50,451 bases of DNA, from positions 1-50,451 of the forward strand of contig ONRL01000009.1 of the NCBI GenBank assembly GCA_900320225.1, in the 5' to 3' direction. Origin of the DNA: an uncultured Lentisphaerota bacterium. GTDB taxonomy: Bacteria > Verrucomicrobiota > Kiritimatiellia > RFP12 > UBA1067. A program made the position numbers and the translations under genes. Positions 34,149 to 41,611 of the stretch are shown piece after piece. Numbering within the stretch: position 1 is the first letter of the stretch; every line of letters starts with the position of its first letter. The notes under the pieces were generated by a model, which saw only the letters and a program-made list of their open reading frames with translations, was not told the DNA's origin and did no database searches.

Positions 34149-35606
34149 TCAGCCGCGGAGGATCTTCTCGGGGCAGAATCCGTAGCGGCCGAGTTCGTCC
34201 TTGAGGTTGTACTTGCCGCGTGCGAACGGCTTCATCAGCGCCCGCGCCTTGTCGCAGCAGGTGTCCTCCTTCTTCGCGCACCACTTGACCGTGGCGCCGT
34301 CCTTCTTGCCGCGGCCGAGTTCCATGCACATCTGCCCGAGGCAGCACGCCGTGGAGGAACGCTGCGCCGCCTCGGCGTTCGTGGCGGTCATCGTCGGATC
34401 GCCGGCGCGGATCGCCTCCAGCCAGTTCTTCCAGTGGTCGTCCGAGGTCTTGAGCGGAATCGCCGGGTTCGCCATCGGCTCAAGGAGCGCGACCTTGGAC
34501 GCCATCAGCGGCTGCATCTTGCCGCCGGTGGACGAGGACGGATCGCTCGGCGTCACGGCCTTGCCGCGCATGCAGTAGAGCCACTCGCCCTTCTCGCCGA
34601 TGAACTTGATGCCCATCGGGTACTTGTTGCACACGTGGACGTCCGTCTTGCCGCCGTTGTAGGAGTAGTGGAGATCGTACGTCGTATGGACGTTCCAGAG
34701 CTTGCCGCCCGAGGTGTCCATCCACTCGCACGTGCCGGTGACGGACTCGGGGCCGGAGTCGTCCTTGCCGAGGCCCCACTGCGCGATGTCGATCTGGTGC
34801 GCGCCCCAGTTGGTGATCATGCCCCAGCCGTACGGCGCCATCTGGATCCAGCCCGGACGGCTCGCGATCTTCTTGAGGTCCTGCGCGTGCACGCGCGTCT
34901 CGTTGTAGGGCGCCTTCTCGTCCGTGGGGCCGAGCCACATCTCGTAGTTGAGATTGGAAGGCACGGGCTGGACGGCCGACGAGCCGCCCGGCTTGTCGCA
35001 GCCACAGCCGACCTCGACGCGCACGATGTCGCCGATGCGCCCGTTGAGGGCCAGCTCGCACACGCGGTGGAACTGCGGCTTGCTGCGCTGCCACGAGCCG
35101 ACCTGCACCACGCGGTTCTGCAGCTTGGCGAGGTTCGCGATGATGCGGCCCTCGGTGATCGTCTGGGAGAACGGCTTCTGCAGCCAGATGTGCTTGCCCT
35201 TCGCGAGCGCGGCGCAGGCGACGAGCGTGTGCCAGTGGTCGGGCAGGCAGATCTCGACGGCGTCGATGGACGGGTCGTCGATGATGTCATGGTAGTCCGC
35301 GTACGTCTTGACGGGGGCGTTCGCCTCGCCCGTCAGCTTCTGGTACTGCTTCTGGATGAAGTCCACGCCGTGCGCGAGGCGCTTGGAGTCCAGGTCACAC
35401 ACCGCAGTGAAGCGGCAGAGGTCGGTGTACTTGATCGCGAGCGGAATGTCCATCGTGGTCGAGATGCGGCCGATGCCGATCACGCCCACGTTGACTTTCT
35501 CGTTGGCGGCGTACTTGCGCACGCTCAGTCCCGTGCAGCCGGGGAAGATGAACGGAAAGGCGGCAGCCGAGGCGGCACCGAGGAATTGACGGCGGTTGAC
35601 GTTCAT
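34149..35606 (-). CDS. Tat-exported Gfo/Idh/MocA-family oxidoreductase
   Basis: The product has 485 residues from the ATG at 35606. The leader MNVNRRQFLGAASAAAFPF has a twin-arginine motif and is followed by FPGCTG, so a lipid anchor at Cys is possible. The Rossmann fold follows at VNVGVIGIGRIS, then AVCDLDSKRL, DAVEICLPDHWH and GKHIWLQKPFSQT with the family's Lys-Pro. GWGMITNWGAHQIDIAQW provides the catalytic-site His. Such secreted oxidoreductases act on free or glycan-bound sugars with a tightly bound NAD(P). A promoter and an AGGAG ribosome site precede it; metH and rsmD follow. Confidence 0.92.
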   Translation of the reverse strand: MNVNRRQFLGAASAAAFPFIFPGCTGLSVRKYAANEKVNVGVIGIGRISTTMDIPLAIKYTDLCRFTAVCDLDSKRLAHGVDFIQKQYQKLTGEANAPVKTYADYHDIIDDPSIDAVEICLPDHWHTLVACAALAKGKHIWLQKPFSQTITEGRIIANLAKLQNRVVQVGSWQRSKPQFHRVCELALNGRIGDIVRVEVGCGCDKPGGSSAVQPVPSNLNYEMWLGPTDEKAPYNETRVHAQDLKKIASRPGWIQMAPYGWGMITNWGAHQIDIAQWGLGKDDSGPESVTGTCEWMDTSGGKLWNVHTTYDLHYSYNGGKTDVHVCNKYPMGIKFIGEKGEWLYCMRGKAVTPSDPSSSTGGKMQPLMASKVALLEPMANPAIPLKTSDDHWKNWLEAIRAGDPTMTATNAEAAQRSSTACCLGQMCMELGRGKKDGATVKWCAKKEDTCCDKARALMKPFARGKYNLKDELGRYGFCPEKILRG

Positions 35607-35639
35607 TGATGATTTCTCCTTTTTTGTGAAAGACGGGTT

Positions 35640-35669
35640 ATTATCGCACAAAACCGGCGGGAAGTCCAA
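35640..35669 (-). promoter_or_regulatory. Promoter of the Gfo/Idh-metH-rsmD unit
   Basis: On the minus strand, TTGGAC (35664-35669) and GATAAT (35640-35645) are separated by 18 bp. AGGAG lies in the ~30-nt leader before the ATG at 35606. Confidence 0.6.
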
Positions 35670-35676
35670 CCCGAAT

Positions 35677-36315
35677 CTACGGGAATGAAAAGCCCGTCTC
35701 GCGCGAGACGGCGGCAAGGCGCGCAGTCCATTCGGTCTTCAGGGCGCGCAGTTCATCCGATTCGCCGACGTCTGCGATGTCGTCGTTGATCTGGAACAGC
35801 ACGCCGTAGGCGAGGCCCCAGCGGCGGTAGGGCTCGTCGTCCGCCCCGGCGGCGAGAGCGCCCAGCTGCGCGGCGAGCGCGAACGCCTCGCCCGTCTTGC
35901 GCGCGCACATCGACACGTAGTCCTCCGTGCCCTTCACCCCCAGCAGGTCGTCCCCCTGGCCCTCGCAGAGGCGGAGGTGGGAGTCGACCGTGGCCTCGAG
36001 CATCTGCGCCGCGCGCGCGAACCCGCTCCGCGCGATCAACAGGTAGCCGTGCGCCACGAGCCAGTCCCCGACCGCGATCGCTACCGGCACGCCATGCTCC
36101 TTCCACACGGTGGGGCGGTCGTAGCGCGTCTCGTCACCGTCCTGGATGTCGTCGTGGACAAGCGACGCCTTGTGGAAACTCTCCACGGCCTCGCACACGG
36201 GGGAGAGGTCTCCCGTTCCCCCGCATGCGTCGAAGACCGCCTGACAGAGACGCGGCCGCAATCGCTTGCCGCCGCGTCCTGCGAAGTCCCGTGCGATGTC
36301 CGCAATGCGGGACAC
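35677..36315 (-). CDS. Short polyprenyl synthetase-like protein
   Basis: The product has 212 residues with a GTG start at 36315 that directly follows the TAA of the discoidin-like gene. The first Asp-rich motif is LVHDDIQDGD (~53-61) and the second QINDDIAD (~176-183), with GGKRLRP near the start, so the trans-prenyltransferase active site is present. It is about 90 residues shorter than the usual ~300, mostly at the N-terminus and C-terminus. It could make a short-to-medium isoprenoid diphosphate, or be a regulatory subunit of a heteromeric enzyme. Confidence 0.85.
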   Translation of the reverse strand: MSRIADIARDFAGRGGKRLRPRLCQAVFDACGGTGDLSPVCEAVESFHKASLVHDDIQDGDETRYDRPTVWKEHGVPVAIAVGDWLVAHGYLLIARSGFARAAQMLEATVDSHLRLCEGQGDDLLGVKGTEDYVSMCARKTGEAFALAAQLGALAAGADDEPYRRWGLAYGVLFQINDDIADVGESDELRALKTEWTARLAAVSRETGFSFP

Positions 36316-36981
36316 TTACTTCCCGAACACCTCGATCTCGATGTAGTTGTTCACCGGCTCGCTCGTGGAGCCGTTCGAGTAGCAGCGCACATAGCGGCCC
36401 TTGGTGGGCTTGTCGTCGACCATCGCGGAGATCGGACGGCCTTCGTTGCGCTCGCGGTACTCCTTGTCGGTGCCCTTCTTGCCGAGCTTGGCGGAGTCGT
36501 CGTGGTCGTTGTTGAAGACCGTGATGACGTCCTTGAGGAACTTCTCGTCGTTCGAGATCTGCACGATCACGTCCTTGTACACGCGCTCGTCGCCCTGGTC
36601 GTGCCACACGCACACGGCGGAGATGTCATGCTCGGCGCCGAGGTCGAGCTGCACCCACTGCACGCCGCCGGGGAGCTGAAGCATGGACGTCGCGTCCGGC
36701 GTCTTGTCGCCGTCCACCACGTACTCGTTCTCGCCCGTCACGGCCTCTTCGGAGGTCGTGACCTTGGTGTCCTCGGTCGTGAGTTTCTTCGTGTACTCCG
36801 GCTCCACCATGATCGGCGGACGGAACTTGCCCGGGCCGGGATCCGGCTCGAGGTTGTCGCTCTTGATCTCCTTCGGCGTGCCGCTCGAATGGGGCGGCGG
36901 GAACTGTATCTTGAGCGCGACCTTCTCCGCGAACGCGGCAACCGCCGCGAACGCCAGGGCTGACATGACCAACTTCTTCAT
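36316..36981 (-). CDS. Secreted discoidin (F5/8 type C)-like protein
   Basis: The protein has 221 residues with a signal peptide (MKKLVMSALAFAAVAAFAE). After an acidic, Pro-rich segment, residues ~95-220 look like a galactose-binding/discoidin beta-sandwich: DGDKTPDATSMLQLPGGVQWVQLDLGAEHDISAVCVWHDQG, VYKDVIVQISND and KGRYVRCYSNGS...NNYIEIEVFG. It probably binds carbohydrate at the surface. The gene ends exactly where the prenyl synthetase begins. AAGGAA precedes the start. Confidence 0.82.
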   Translation of the reverse strand: MKKLVMSALAFAAVAAFAEKVALKIQFPPPHSSGTPKEIKSDNLEPDPGPGKFRPPIMVEPEYTKKLTTEDTKVTTSEEAVTGENEYVVDGDKTPDATSMLQLPGGVQWVQLDLGAEHDISAVCVWHDQGDERVYKDVIVQISNDEKFLKDVITVFNNDHDDSAKLGKKGTDKEYRERNEGRPISAMVDDKPTKGRYVRCYSNGSTSEPVNNYIEIEVFGK

Positions 36982-37019
36982 CTTGACTGTTCCTTTCTCT
37001 TATAAAACGGACAACGGAT

Positions 37020-37048
37020 ATTTTAGCAGATGGCGGCGGCGTTGTCCA
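37020..37048 (-). promoter_or_regulatory. Promoter of the discoidin-like gene
   Basis: On the minus strand, TGGACA (37043-37048) and TAAAAT (37020-37025) are separated by 17 bp, about 38 nt before the ATG. Confidence 0.5.
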
Positions 37049-37063
37049 TGCCTCTGAAAATGG

Positions 37064-37137
37064 TCGGACCGAGGGGATTTGAACCCCTGACCTTTTGCAC
37101 CCCAAGCAAACGCGCTACCAGGCTGCGCTACGGTCCG
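37064..37137 (-). tRNA. tRNA-Pro(GGG)
   Basis: A 74-nt cloverleaf on the minus strand has acceptor CGGACCG/CGGTCCG, discriminator A, a T-arm with GGTTCAAATCC, and the anticodon loop TTGGGGT giving GGG. No encoded CCA. It is the second proline isoacceptor in the window and has its own promoter. Confidence 0.95.
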
Positions 37138-37149
37138 AAAACGGCGGAT

Positions 37150-37178
37150 AGTATATCACAAACCTCTGATACGGTAAA
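37150..37178 (-). promoter_or_regulatory. Promoter of tRNA-Pro(GGG)
   Basis: On the minus strand, TTTACC (37173-37178) and TATACT (37150-37155) are separated by 17 bp, ending 12 bp before the mature 5' end. Confidence 0.6.
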
Positions 37179-37193
37179 GGGGCTAATTTGAAT

Positions 37194-40100
37194 TCACCAC
37201 CGGTAATAGCGATAGGGGTCGTCCTCGGGCACGGGCGTGTCGCTGTAGAGCACCGATCCCACGAGCGACACGCAGCCGAGGTTGCCGAACAGGCGCGCGA
37301 GCATGGCCTCCGCCCTTCTGCGGCTCGTGCGCAGGTACGGCTTCGCCTCGGCGTCGATCTTCCACGGCGGCACCTGCCAGAAGAGGATCCACCCCTTTCC
37401 GTGCCGTACCACGCGCAGCGCGCTGTTGCCGTCCGGCACGCGGTCCGTGAACGCCGCGAAGTCCATCGCCCCGTGCCACGACCAGTCGGCGTTCGAAAGG
37501 CCGTTCAGCTCCGGCGGGATCTTCTCGACGCGCGACGCGCAGCAGCCGTTCGTCTCCGCGATGGCGAGCGGCACCGGGCTCCACGCCTTCACCTCCTCCG
37601 CCGAAAGGCCGAGGCAGAGCGCACGTCCGCCGCGCGCGATCTGGTCGAAGAAGTCGGCCGGACGCTCCGCGCCGGACGACACCACGTACACGCCGCTGTC
37701 GCGCTCGTCGGGGTTCTGCTTGATGCCGATGAGCCGGTCGCGTCCCGCGATCCAGGCCCGCTGCCCGATCGCGCGCGGCCACTTGGGCCAGCCCAACGGC
37801 TGCGCGAGACGCGCCACGAGCCGCCGCACGAGATCGTCCGCCACGGGATCCGCCGCCGTGCGGCCCGTCACGTCCAGCTGGCAGAACGTGATGCACCCTT
37901 GCTCGATCCGCCAGTCCAGCAACGGCGCGTACTGCAGGTCAAACCCGCCGTCGCAGAGCGCGCGCCAGTCGCCCACGGACGGCTTCTCGGGAATCACGCT
38001 CGCCACGGCGCCGCGCAACCGGCACCGCCACACGCGCGTGTTGCGGAAGCCGGCCCAGGTGTCCGAACGGTAGTTCGCCTCCGTTGCGGGCACGTCCGTG
38101 AGATAGGGCGGCAGGAGCGTGGACTCGCCGCACCAGTCGCGCAGGTCGTCCGCCGTGAGCGCGAACCTGAGCGACCAGTCCGCAAAGCGCGGGAACGCCT
38201 GCCGCAGACCGTATGCCTGCACGCGGAACCCGAGGGATTCGAGCGTGGTTTTGTCCTGCTCGAACACGAGAATGTGGCACTTCCGGCGCGCGGCGGGCAC
38301 GAGCACGCGGTCGAGGAGGTCGCGCGTGAGCGCCTCGCGTCCAATCACGAGCGACGCGCCGTCGGGCGGCATGTCGGCAAGGTCCGTGGGCGCGGCGGCG
38401 ATTCCAAGCCGTTGGAGTTCCTGCGCCGTGAGGCCCTTCGGATCGTAGACCAGCAGGTTCTTCACCGTCGGCGTGGCCACCGGCGCGCGCGCGTCGAGCG
38501 CGAACGCGTCGCGCTGCGTGACGCCATCCGCGAAACGGAACTCCGCCGCAAGCGTGTAGCGGCCCGCGCGCCCCGGCAGCGTGAACGAAACCGGCACGTC
38601 CGCGCGCCCGCCCGGCGCAACCGCGACCGTGCCGCGCAACGGCGGACGCGCAGGAGCGCGTCCCTCCCGGGAGGGTCGCGCTCCCGCGCGACCGTCAACC
38701 AACTCGCACGCCCACGACACTTCCTGCGGCACGCGGCGGTCGTTGAGTACGACGAGCGTCTTTTTCACGGTCTCGTCCGCACGGTAATGATGCCGCTTGT
38801 CAGTGAATACGCCGTCGCCGCCGATGAACGCGCAGTCCGGCATGTTCCAGCGCACGAGCACCTCGCCCACGCACGAACGCGCATACGAACCGGCGTTGCC
38901 CGTGCCCGTGTCCCAGCCGTCGTCCACGAGGATGTCCGGCACGATGCCGGGGCTCTTCAGACCTTCCCACCGTGCGGGGTTCTCGCGCCCGCCGGTCGAC
39001 GCGCCCGTGCGCACGTGGAACGCCTCCTGGTCCCATGGCAACATGGCGGAGATCCCCCAGGCGCGGTGGCTGCGCCAGTTGTCCGCCATGTAGAGCGCCT
39101 GCACGCCCTGGTAGTTGTTCGTGAGCGCGCGGAGCGGTTGGTTGAGTTTGCCCCAGAAGAACGGCTTCCCCTGCGCCCAGAGGTCCTCCTCGTGCCGCAG
39201 CGCTTTCACGGTCTCGGGCGTGTCGCCCTCGTACGCGGCGTCGCCGCGCAGCGCGGCCGCGAACTCGCTCGCCCAGAGGCTCTGGTAGCCGGCGCTGCGC
39301 CAGATGAACAGCGGGCCGCGGTAGCTCGACCAGCTGGAAATGTGCGGCATACCCCACTCCACGAAGAAGAGCGGTTTCACGCCCTCCCGCGACCAGTGCT
39401 CGAGCCAGTCGCTGCGCTCCTGCACGGGCGCCCAGTTGAGGTAGATGTTCACGGTGTGGAAATCGTCGAGGTTGCCGCTCTCGTGGTGGTAGATCGGGCG
39501 CGTGCCGTCGAGCGACCGCGCGATCGCGGCCGCGAGGCGTGCCTGGTCGCGGTTCCGGAAAGGCCGCTCCTTCGCCTTCGCCGGGTCGTAGATCCCGTCG
39601 ATCCGCAGCGGGTTCATGTCGCCGCAGTACCCCGTGCAGTTGTGGTTCATCGCGTAGGAAACCACGCTCGGATGGTTGCGCGCGCGGCGCACGCACCACT
39701 GCGCGAGCGCGCGGTAGCGCGCCGCCGTCGCGGGGTCGTCGAGCTTCATCCCGAAGTCGCGGACATGCGGCAGCGAGAACGAGTACAGCATGCCCGTCTC
39801 GTCGCAGACGTCGAGCAGCGCGTCCATGTAGCCCACCGCGCCCGGCGAGAAGTTGTAGTTTCCGGCGATGATGAAGTTGTAGCCCTCGCTCTTCAGACGG
39901 CGCACGAGCTCAAGCGCCGATTCCCGGCACGCCACCGCGGCCTGCGATGTGGTCGTGCGGTTGTACAGCGCGCGCAGGTGGATCGTCGTGCCGTTCAGCT
40001 TCAGGTCGCGCCCGTCGGCGCGTATCTCGCGAAACCCGAATTCAAATGGCAGCGCGGCATCAACGGGAGGGTCGCGCTCCTGCGCGACCGAAACGGGAGG

Positions 40101-41558
40101 GTCGCGCTGCCGCGCGACCGCCGCCGGGACGGCGGCTCTCCATAGCTCCATCCGGCACACATACCGGTTGCCGGGCGTGTGCGTATCCCACCGCTTCGCG
40201 TCCGGCCACGCGGCCGTGAAGGCGACGCGCCCGTCGGCGTCGGGCGTCAGGTCCCCGCTCGCGAATTCGCGCACGGGCTTGCCGTTCAAGTCGGAGATCT
40301 TGGCGACGAGGCGCACGGTCGCGCAGGAGCGCGACCCTCCCGTATGGGGAGCCGCCGTCCCGGCGGCTAATTCCGCCACGAAGGTCACGTTGTCGCCGGC
40401 CACATCGGATTCGACGGTCGCGTCGACGATGCGGGGTCCCTCCTTCGGCATGACATCCAAATACACGTCGCCGGTCACGCCCTTGAAGCGCACCTCGCTC
40501 TTCTTCGAGACGGCGCGGTCGGGCGCGTTGAAATCGAGTGTCTCCGGGTTGAGCGGATAGGCCGTCACGTCGAGGGCCACGGACTGCTTTTGTCCGGGCT
40601 TCACGAACTGCGTGATGTCGGCCTCGCCGCCGGGGAACGTCACCTCGGCCGCGCGCACGCCGTCTACGTACACGACCGCGCGCGTCTGCAGCATCGTGAA
40701 CGTGAGCACCACGCGCTTCCCCGCCGCCTCGGACGGCATCGTGAAATCACGCCGGTACCACGCGCGATCCTTGATCTCGGTACGCACGCCGTGGTCCTCG
40801 AACCAGTCCGAGAGCACGATGTGCTGGTGCGCGCCCCAGATGGACGGAATCTTCCCCCAGCCCCAGTTGTCCTGCGGACCCGGCACCGCGTCCGACGCGT
40901 CGTTGGAAAGCGCCGGTCGCACGCCCCAGAGCCCGTTGAGGCAATACCGTGTGCGCGTGGCAGTTGACACTTTCCACGCGTCGGCGAGGGACCATGGGTC
41001 AGGTTGTTCGGTCGCGCGGGAGCGCGACCCTCCCGATGCGGTCGCAACAAGTTGCGACCCTCCCGAGAGAGCGCCCTCCGGCAGCGGCGCGTTGCACGGC
41101 GCCGTCGTGCGGTTGCGCTTCACCGTGAGCGTCATCGGGCCGAACTCCACGGTTCCCGCCGTCCCGAAGTTGTTCAGGCCGAGGTTGAGGGTCACGGCAC
41201 CCTCGGGAATCGGGAAATCGCGCACGCAGTCCGTCCAGTCGTGCGTGCCCGCGAAGCCGAATACGTTCGGCCAGCCACCCACCATCTTGCCGTCTTTGCC
41301 GTGGAACGACATCGGGATGCGTCCGTTCATCCACCCGGGGTCCTTTCCCGGAACGAGGTCCGTCGTCTTCATCCGCGTACGCAAGGTGAGCACGCCCCAT
41401 TCGGGTTTGAGGGCCACGCGGAAGCGCTTGCCCTTGCCGGCCGAGAAGGTCATTTCCTCCTTCGTCTCGATCAGCACGGGACCAACCGGGGGTACGGACG
41501 ATGCGCCCAGCGCGGCGAGCGCGACGAACAAAAAAACAATGCCTGCATGATTTTTCAT
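37194..41558 (-). CDS. Very large secreted GH2-like protein carrying palindromic repeats
   Basis: The product has 1454 residues from the ATG at 41558 with a signal peptide (MKNHAGIVFLFVALAALGAS). A beta-sandwich domain (RAWYRRDFTMPSEAAGKRVVLTF, VVYVDGVRAAEVTFPGG) is followed by Ig-like domains and a TIM barrel with HLRALYNRTTTSQ, HPSVVSYAMNHNCTGY and LFFVEWGMPH. In GH2 enzymes the acid/base Glu sits in an Asn-Glu pair where this protein has MNHNC, so that residue is missing; the Glu in VEWG could be the nucleophile. Some 500 further residues form beta-rich and GATase-like parts. Four blocks of repeat DNA interrupt linkers. It may be a carbohydrate-binding or atypical hydrolytic protein. Confidence 0.8.
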   Translation of the reverse strand: MKNHAGIVFLFVALAALGASSVPPVGPVLIETKEEMTFSAGKGKRFRVALKPEWGVLTLRTRMKTTDLVPGKDPGWMNGRIPMSFHGKDGKMVGGWPNVFGFAGTHDWTDCVRDFPIPEGAVTLNLGLNNFGTAGTVEFGPMTLTVKRNRTTAPCNAPLPEGALSGGSQLVATASGGSRSRATEQPDPWSLADAWKVSTATRTRYCLNGLWGVRPALSNDASDAVPGPQDNWGWGKIPSIWGAHQHIVLSDWFEDHGVRTEIKDRAWYRRDFTMPSEAAGKRVVLTFTMLQTRAVVYVDGVRAAEVTFPGGEADITQFVKPGQKQSVALDVTAYPLNPETLDFNAPDRAVSKKSEVRFKGVTGDVYLDVMPKEGPRIVDATVESDVAGDNVTFVAELAAGTAAPHTGGSRSCATVRLVAKISDLNGKPVREFASGDLTPDADGRVAFTAAWPDAKRWDTHTPGNRYVCRMELWRAAVPAAVARQRDPPVSVAQERDPPVDAALPFEFGFREIRADGRDLKLNGTTIHLRALYNRTTTSQAAVACRESALELVRRLKSEGYNFIIAGNYNFSPGAVGYMDALLDVCDETGMLYSFSLPHVRDFGMKLDDPATAARYRALAQWCVRRARNHPSVVSYAMNHNCTGYCGDMNPLRIDGIYDPAKAKERPFRNRDQARLAAAIARSLDGTRPIYHHESGNLDDFHTVNIYLNWAPVQERSDWLEHWSREGVKPLFFVEWGMPHISSWSSYRGPLFIWRSAGYQSLWASEFAAALRGDAAYEGDTPETVKALRHEEDLWAQGKPFFWGKLNQPLRALTNNYQGVQALYMADNWRSHRAWGISAMLPWDQEAFHVRTGASTGGRENPARWEGLKSPGIVPDILVDDGWDTGTGNAGSYARSCVGEVLVRWNMPDCAFIGGDGVFTDKRHHYRADETVKKTLVVLNDRRVPQEVSWACELVDGRAGARPSREGRAPARPPLRGTVAVAPGGRADVPVSFTLPGRAGRYTLAAEFRFADGVTQRDAFALDARAPVATPTVKNLLVYDPKGLTAQELQRLGIAAAPTDLADMPPDGASLVIGREALTRDLLDRVLVPAARRKCHILVFEQDKTTLESLGFRVQAYGLRQAFPRFADWSLRFALTADDLRDWCGESTLLPPYLTDVPATEANYRSDTWAGFRNTRVWRCRLRGAVASVIPEKPSVGDWRALCDGGFDLQYAPLLDWRIEQGCITFCQLDVTGRTAADPVADDLVRRLVARLAQPLGWPKWPRAIGQRAWIAGRDRLIGIKQNPDERDSGVYVVSSGAERPADFFDQIARGGRALCLGLSAEEVKAWSPVPLAIAETNGCCASRVEKIPPELNGLSNADWSWHGAMDFAAFTDRVPDGNSALRVVRHGKGWILFWQVPPWKIDAEAKPYLRTSRRRAEAMLARLFGNLGCVSLVGSVLYSDTPVPEDDPYRYYRW
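38644..38693. repeat. Paired palindromic repeats inside the GH2-like gene
   Basis: Two copies back to back: GGACGCGC (38644-38651) with GCGCGTCC (38656-38663), then GGTCGCGC (38674-38681) with GCGCGACC (38686-38693), joined by CTCCCGGGAG. The protein reads GARPSREGRAPARP here. Confidence 0.9.
40064..40136. repeat. Three palindromic units inside the GH2-like gene
   Basis: Two direct copies of GGTCGCGC...GCGCGACC (stems at 40070-40077/40082-40089 and 40100-40107/40112-40119) are followed by a second palindrome type, GCCGCC-GGGAC-GGCGGC (40120-40136). The protein reads AAVPAAVARQRDPPVSVAQ, ERDPPV. Confidence 0.9.
40317..40367. repeat. Two palindromic units inside the GH2-like gene
   Basis: GGTCGCGC (40317-40324) with GCGCGACC (40329-40336) is followed by GCCGCC (40351-40356) with GGCGGC (40362-40367) of the second type. 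The protein reads GTAAPHTGGSRSCAT. Confidence 0.9.
41010..41064. repeat. Two palindromic units near the GH2-like N-terminus
   Basis: GGTCGCGC (41010-41017) with GCGCGACC (41022-41029), then a variant GGTCGCAAC (41040-41048) with GTTGCGACC (41051-41059). Each is followed by CTCCC. The protein reads GGSQLVATASGGSRSRATE. Confidence 0.9.
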
Positions 41559-41564
41559 GCAGGC
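41541..41564 (-). promoter_or_regulatory. Hairpin enclosing the GH2-like start codon
   Basis: GCCTGCATGA (41541-41550) and TCATGCAGGC (41555-41564) are perfect 10-bp inverse repeats with a 4-nt loop. In the mRNA the first arm contains the start codon, so the AUG would be paired unless the ribosome binds first. Confidence 0.7.
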
Positions 41565-41593
41565 ATTATCGCACAAAGCGGACGGGCTGTCAA
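41565..41593 (-). promoter_or_regulatory. Consensus promoter of the GH2-like gene
   Basis: On the minus strand, a perfect TTGACA (41588-41593) and GATAAT (41565-41570) are separated by 17 bp. The ATG at 41558 lies 6 nt after the -10 box, that is, at or beside the expected transcription start. Confidence 0.75.
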
Positions 41594-41611
41594 TGCACCC
41601 GCCGCGTTGGA

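Noticed and set aside
37188-40145. Long plus-strand open frame (985 codons)
   Set aside because: It is antisense to the GH2-like gene, whose signal peptide and domains are clear; the long frame results from high GC content. The same reasoning removes most other long antisense frames.
41541-41564. Hairpin as a terminator for rhaA
   Set aside because: The loop is TTTT but no U-run follows on the rhaA strand, and it overlaps the next start codon and sits behind a consensus promoter.
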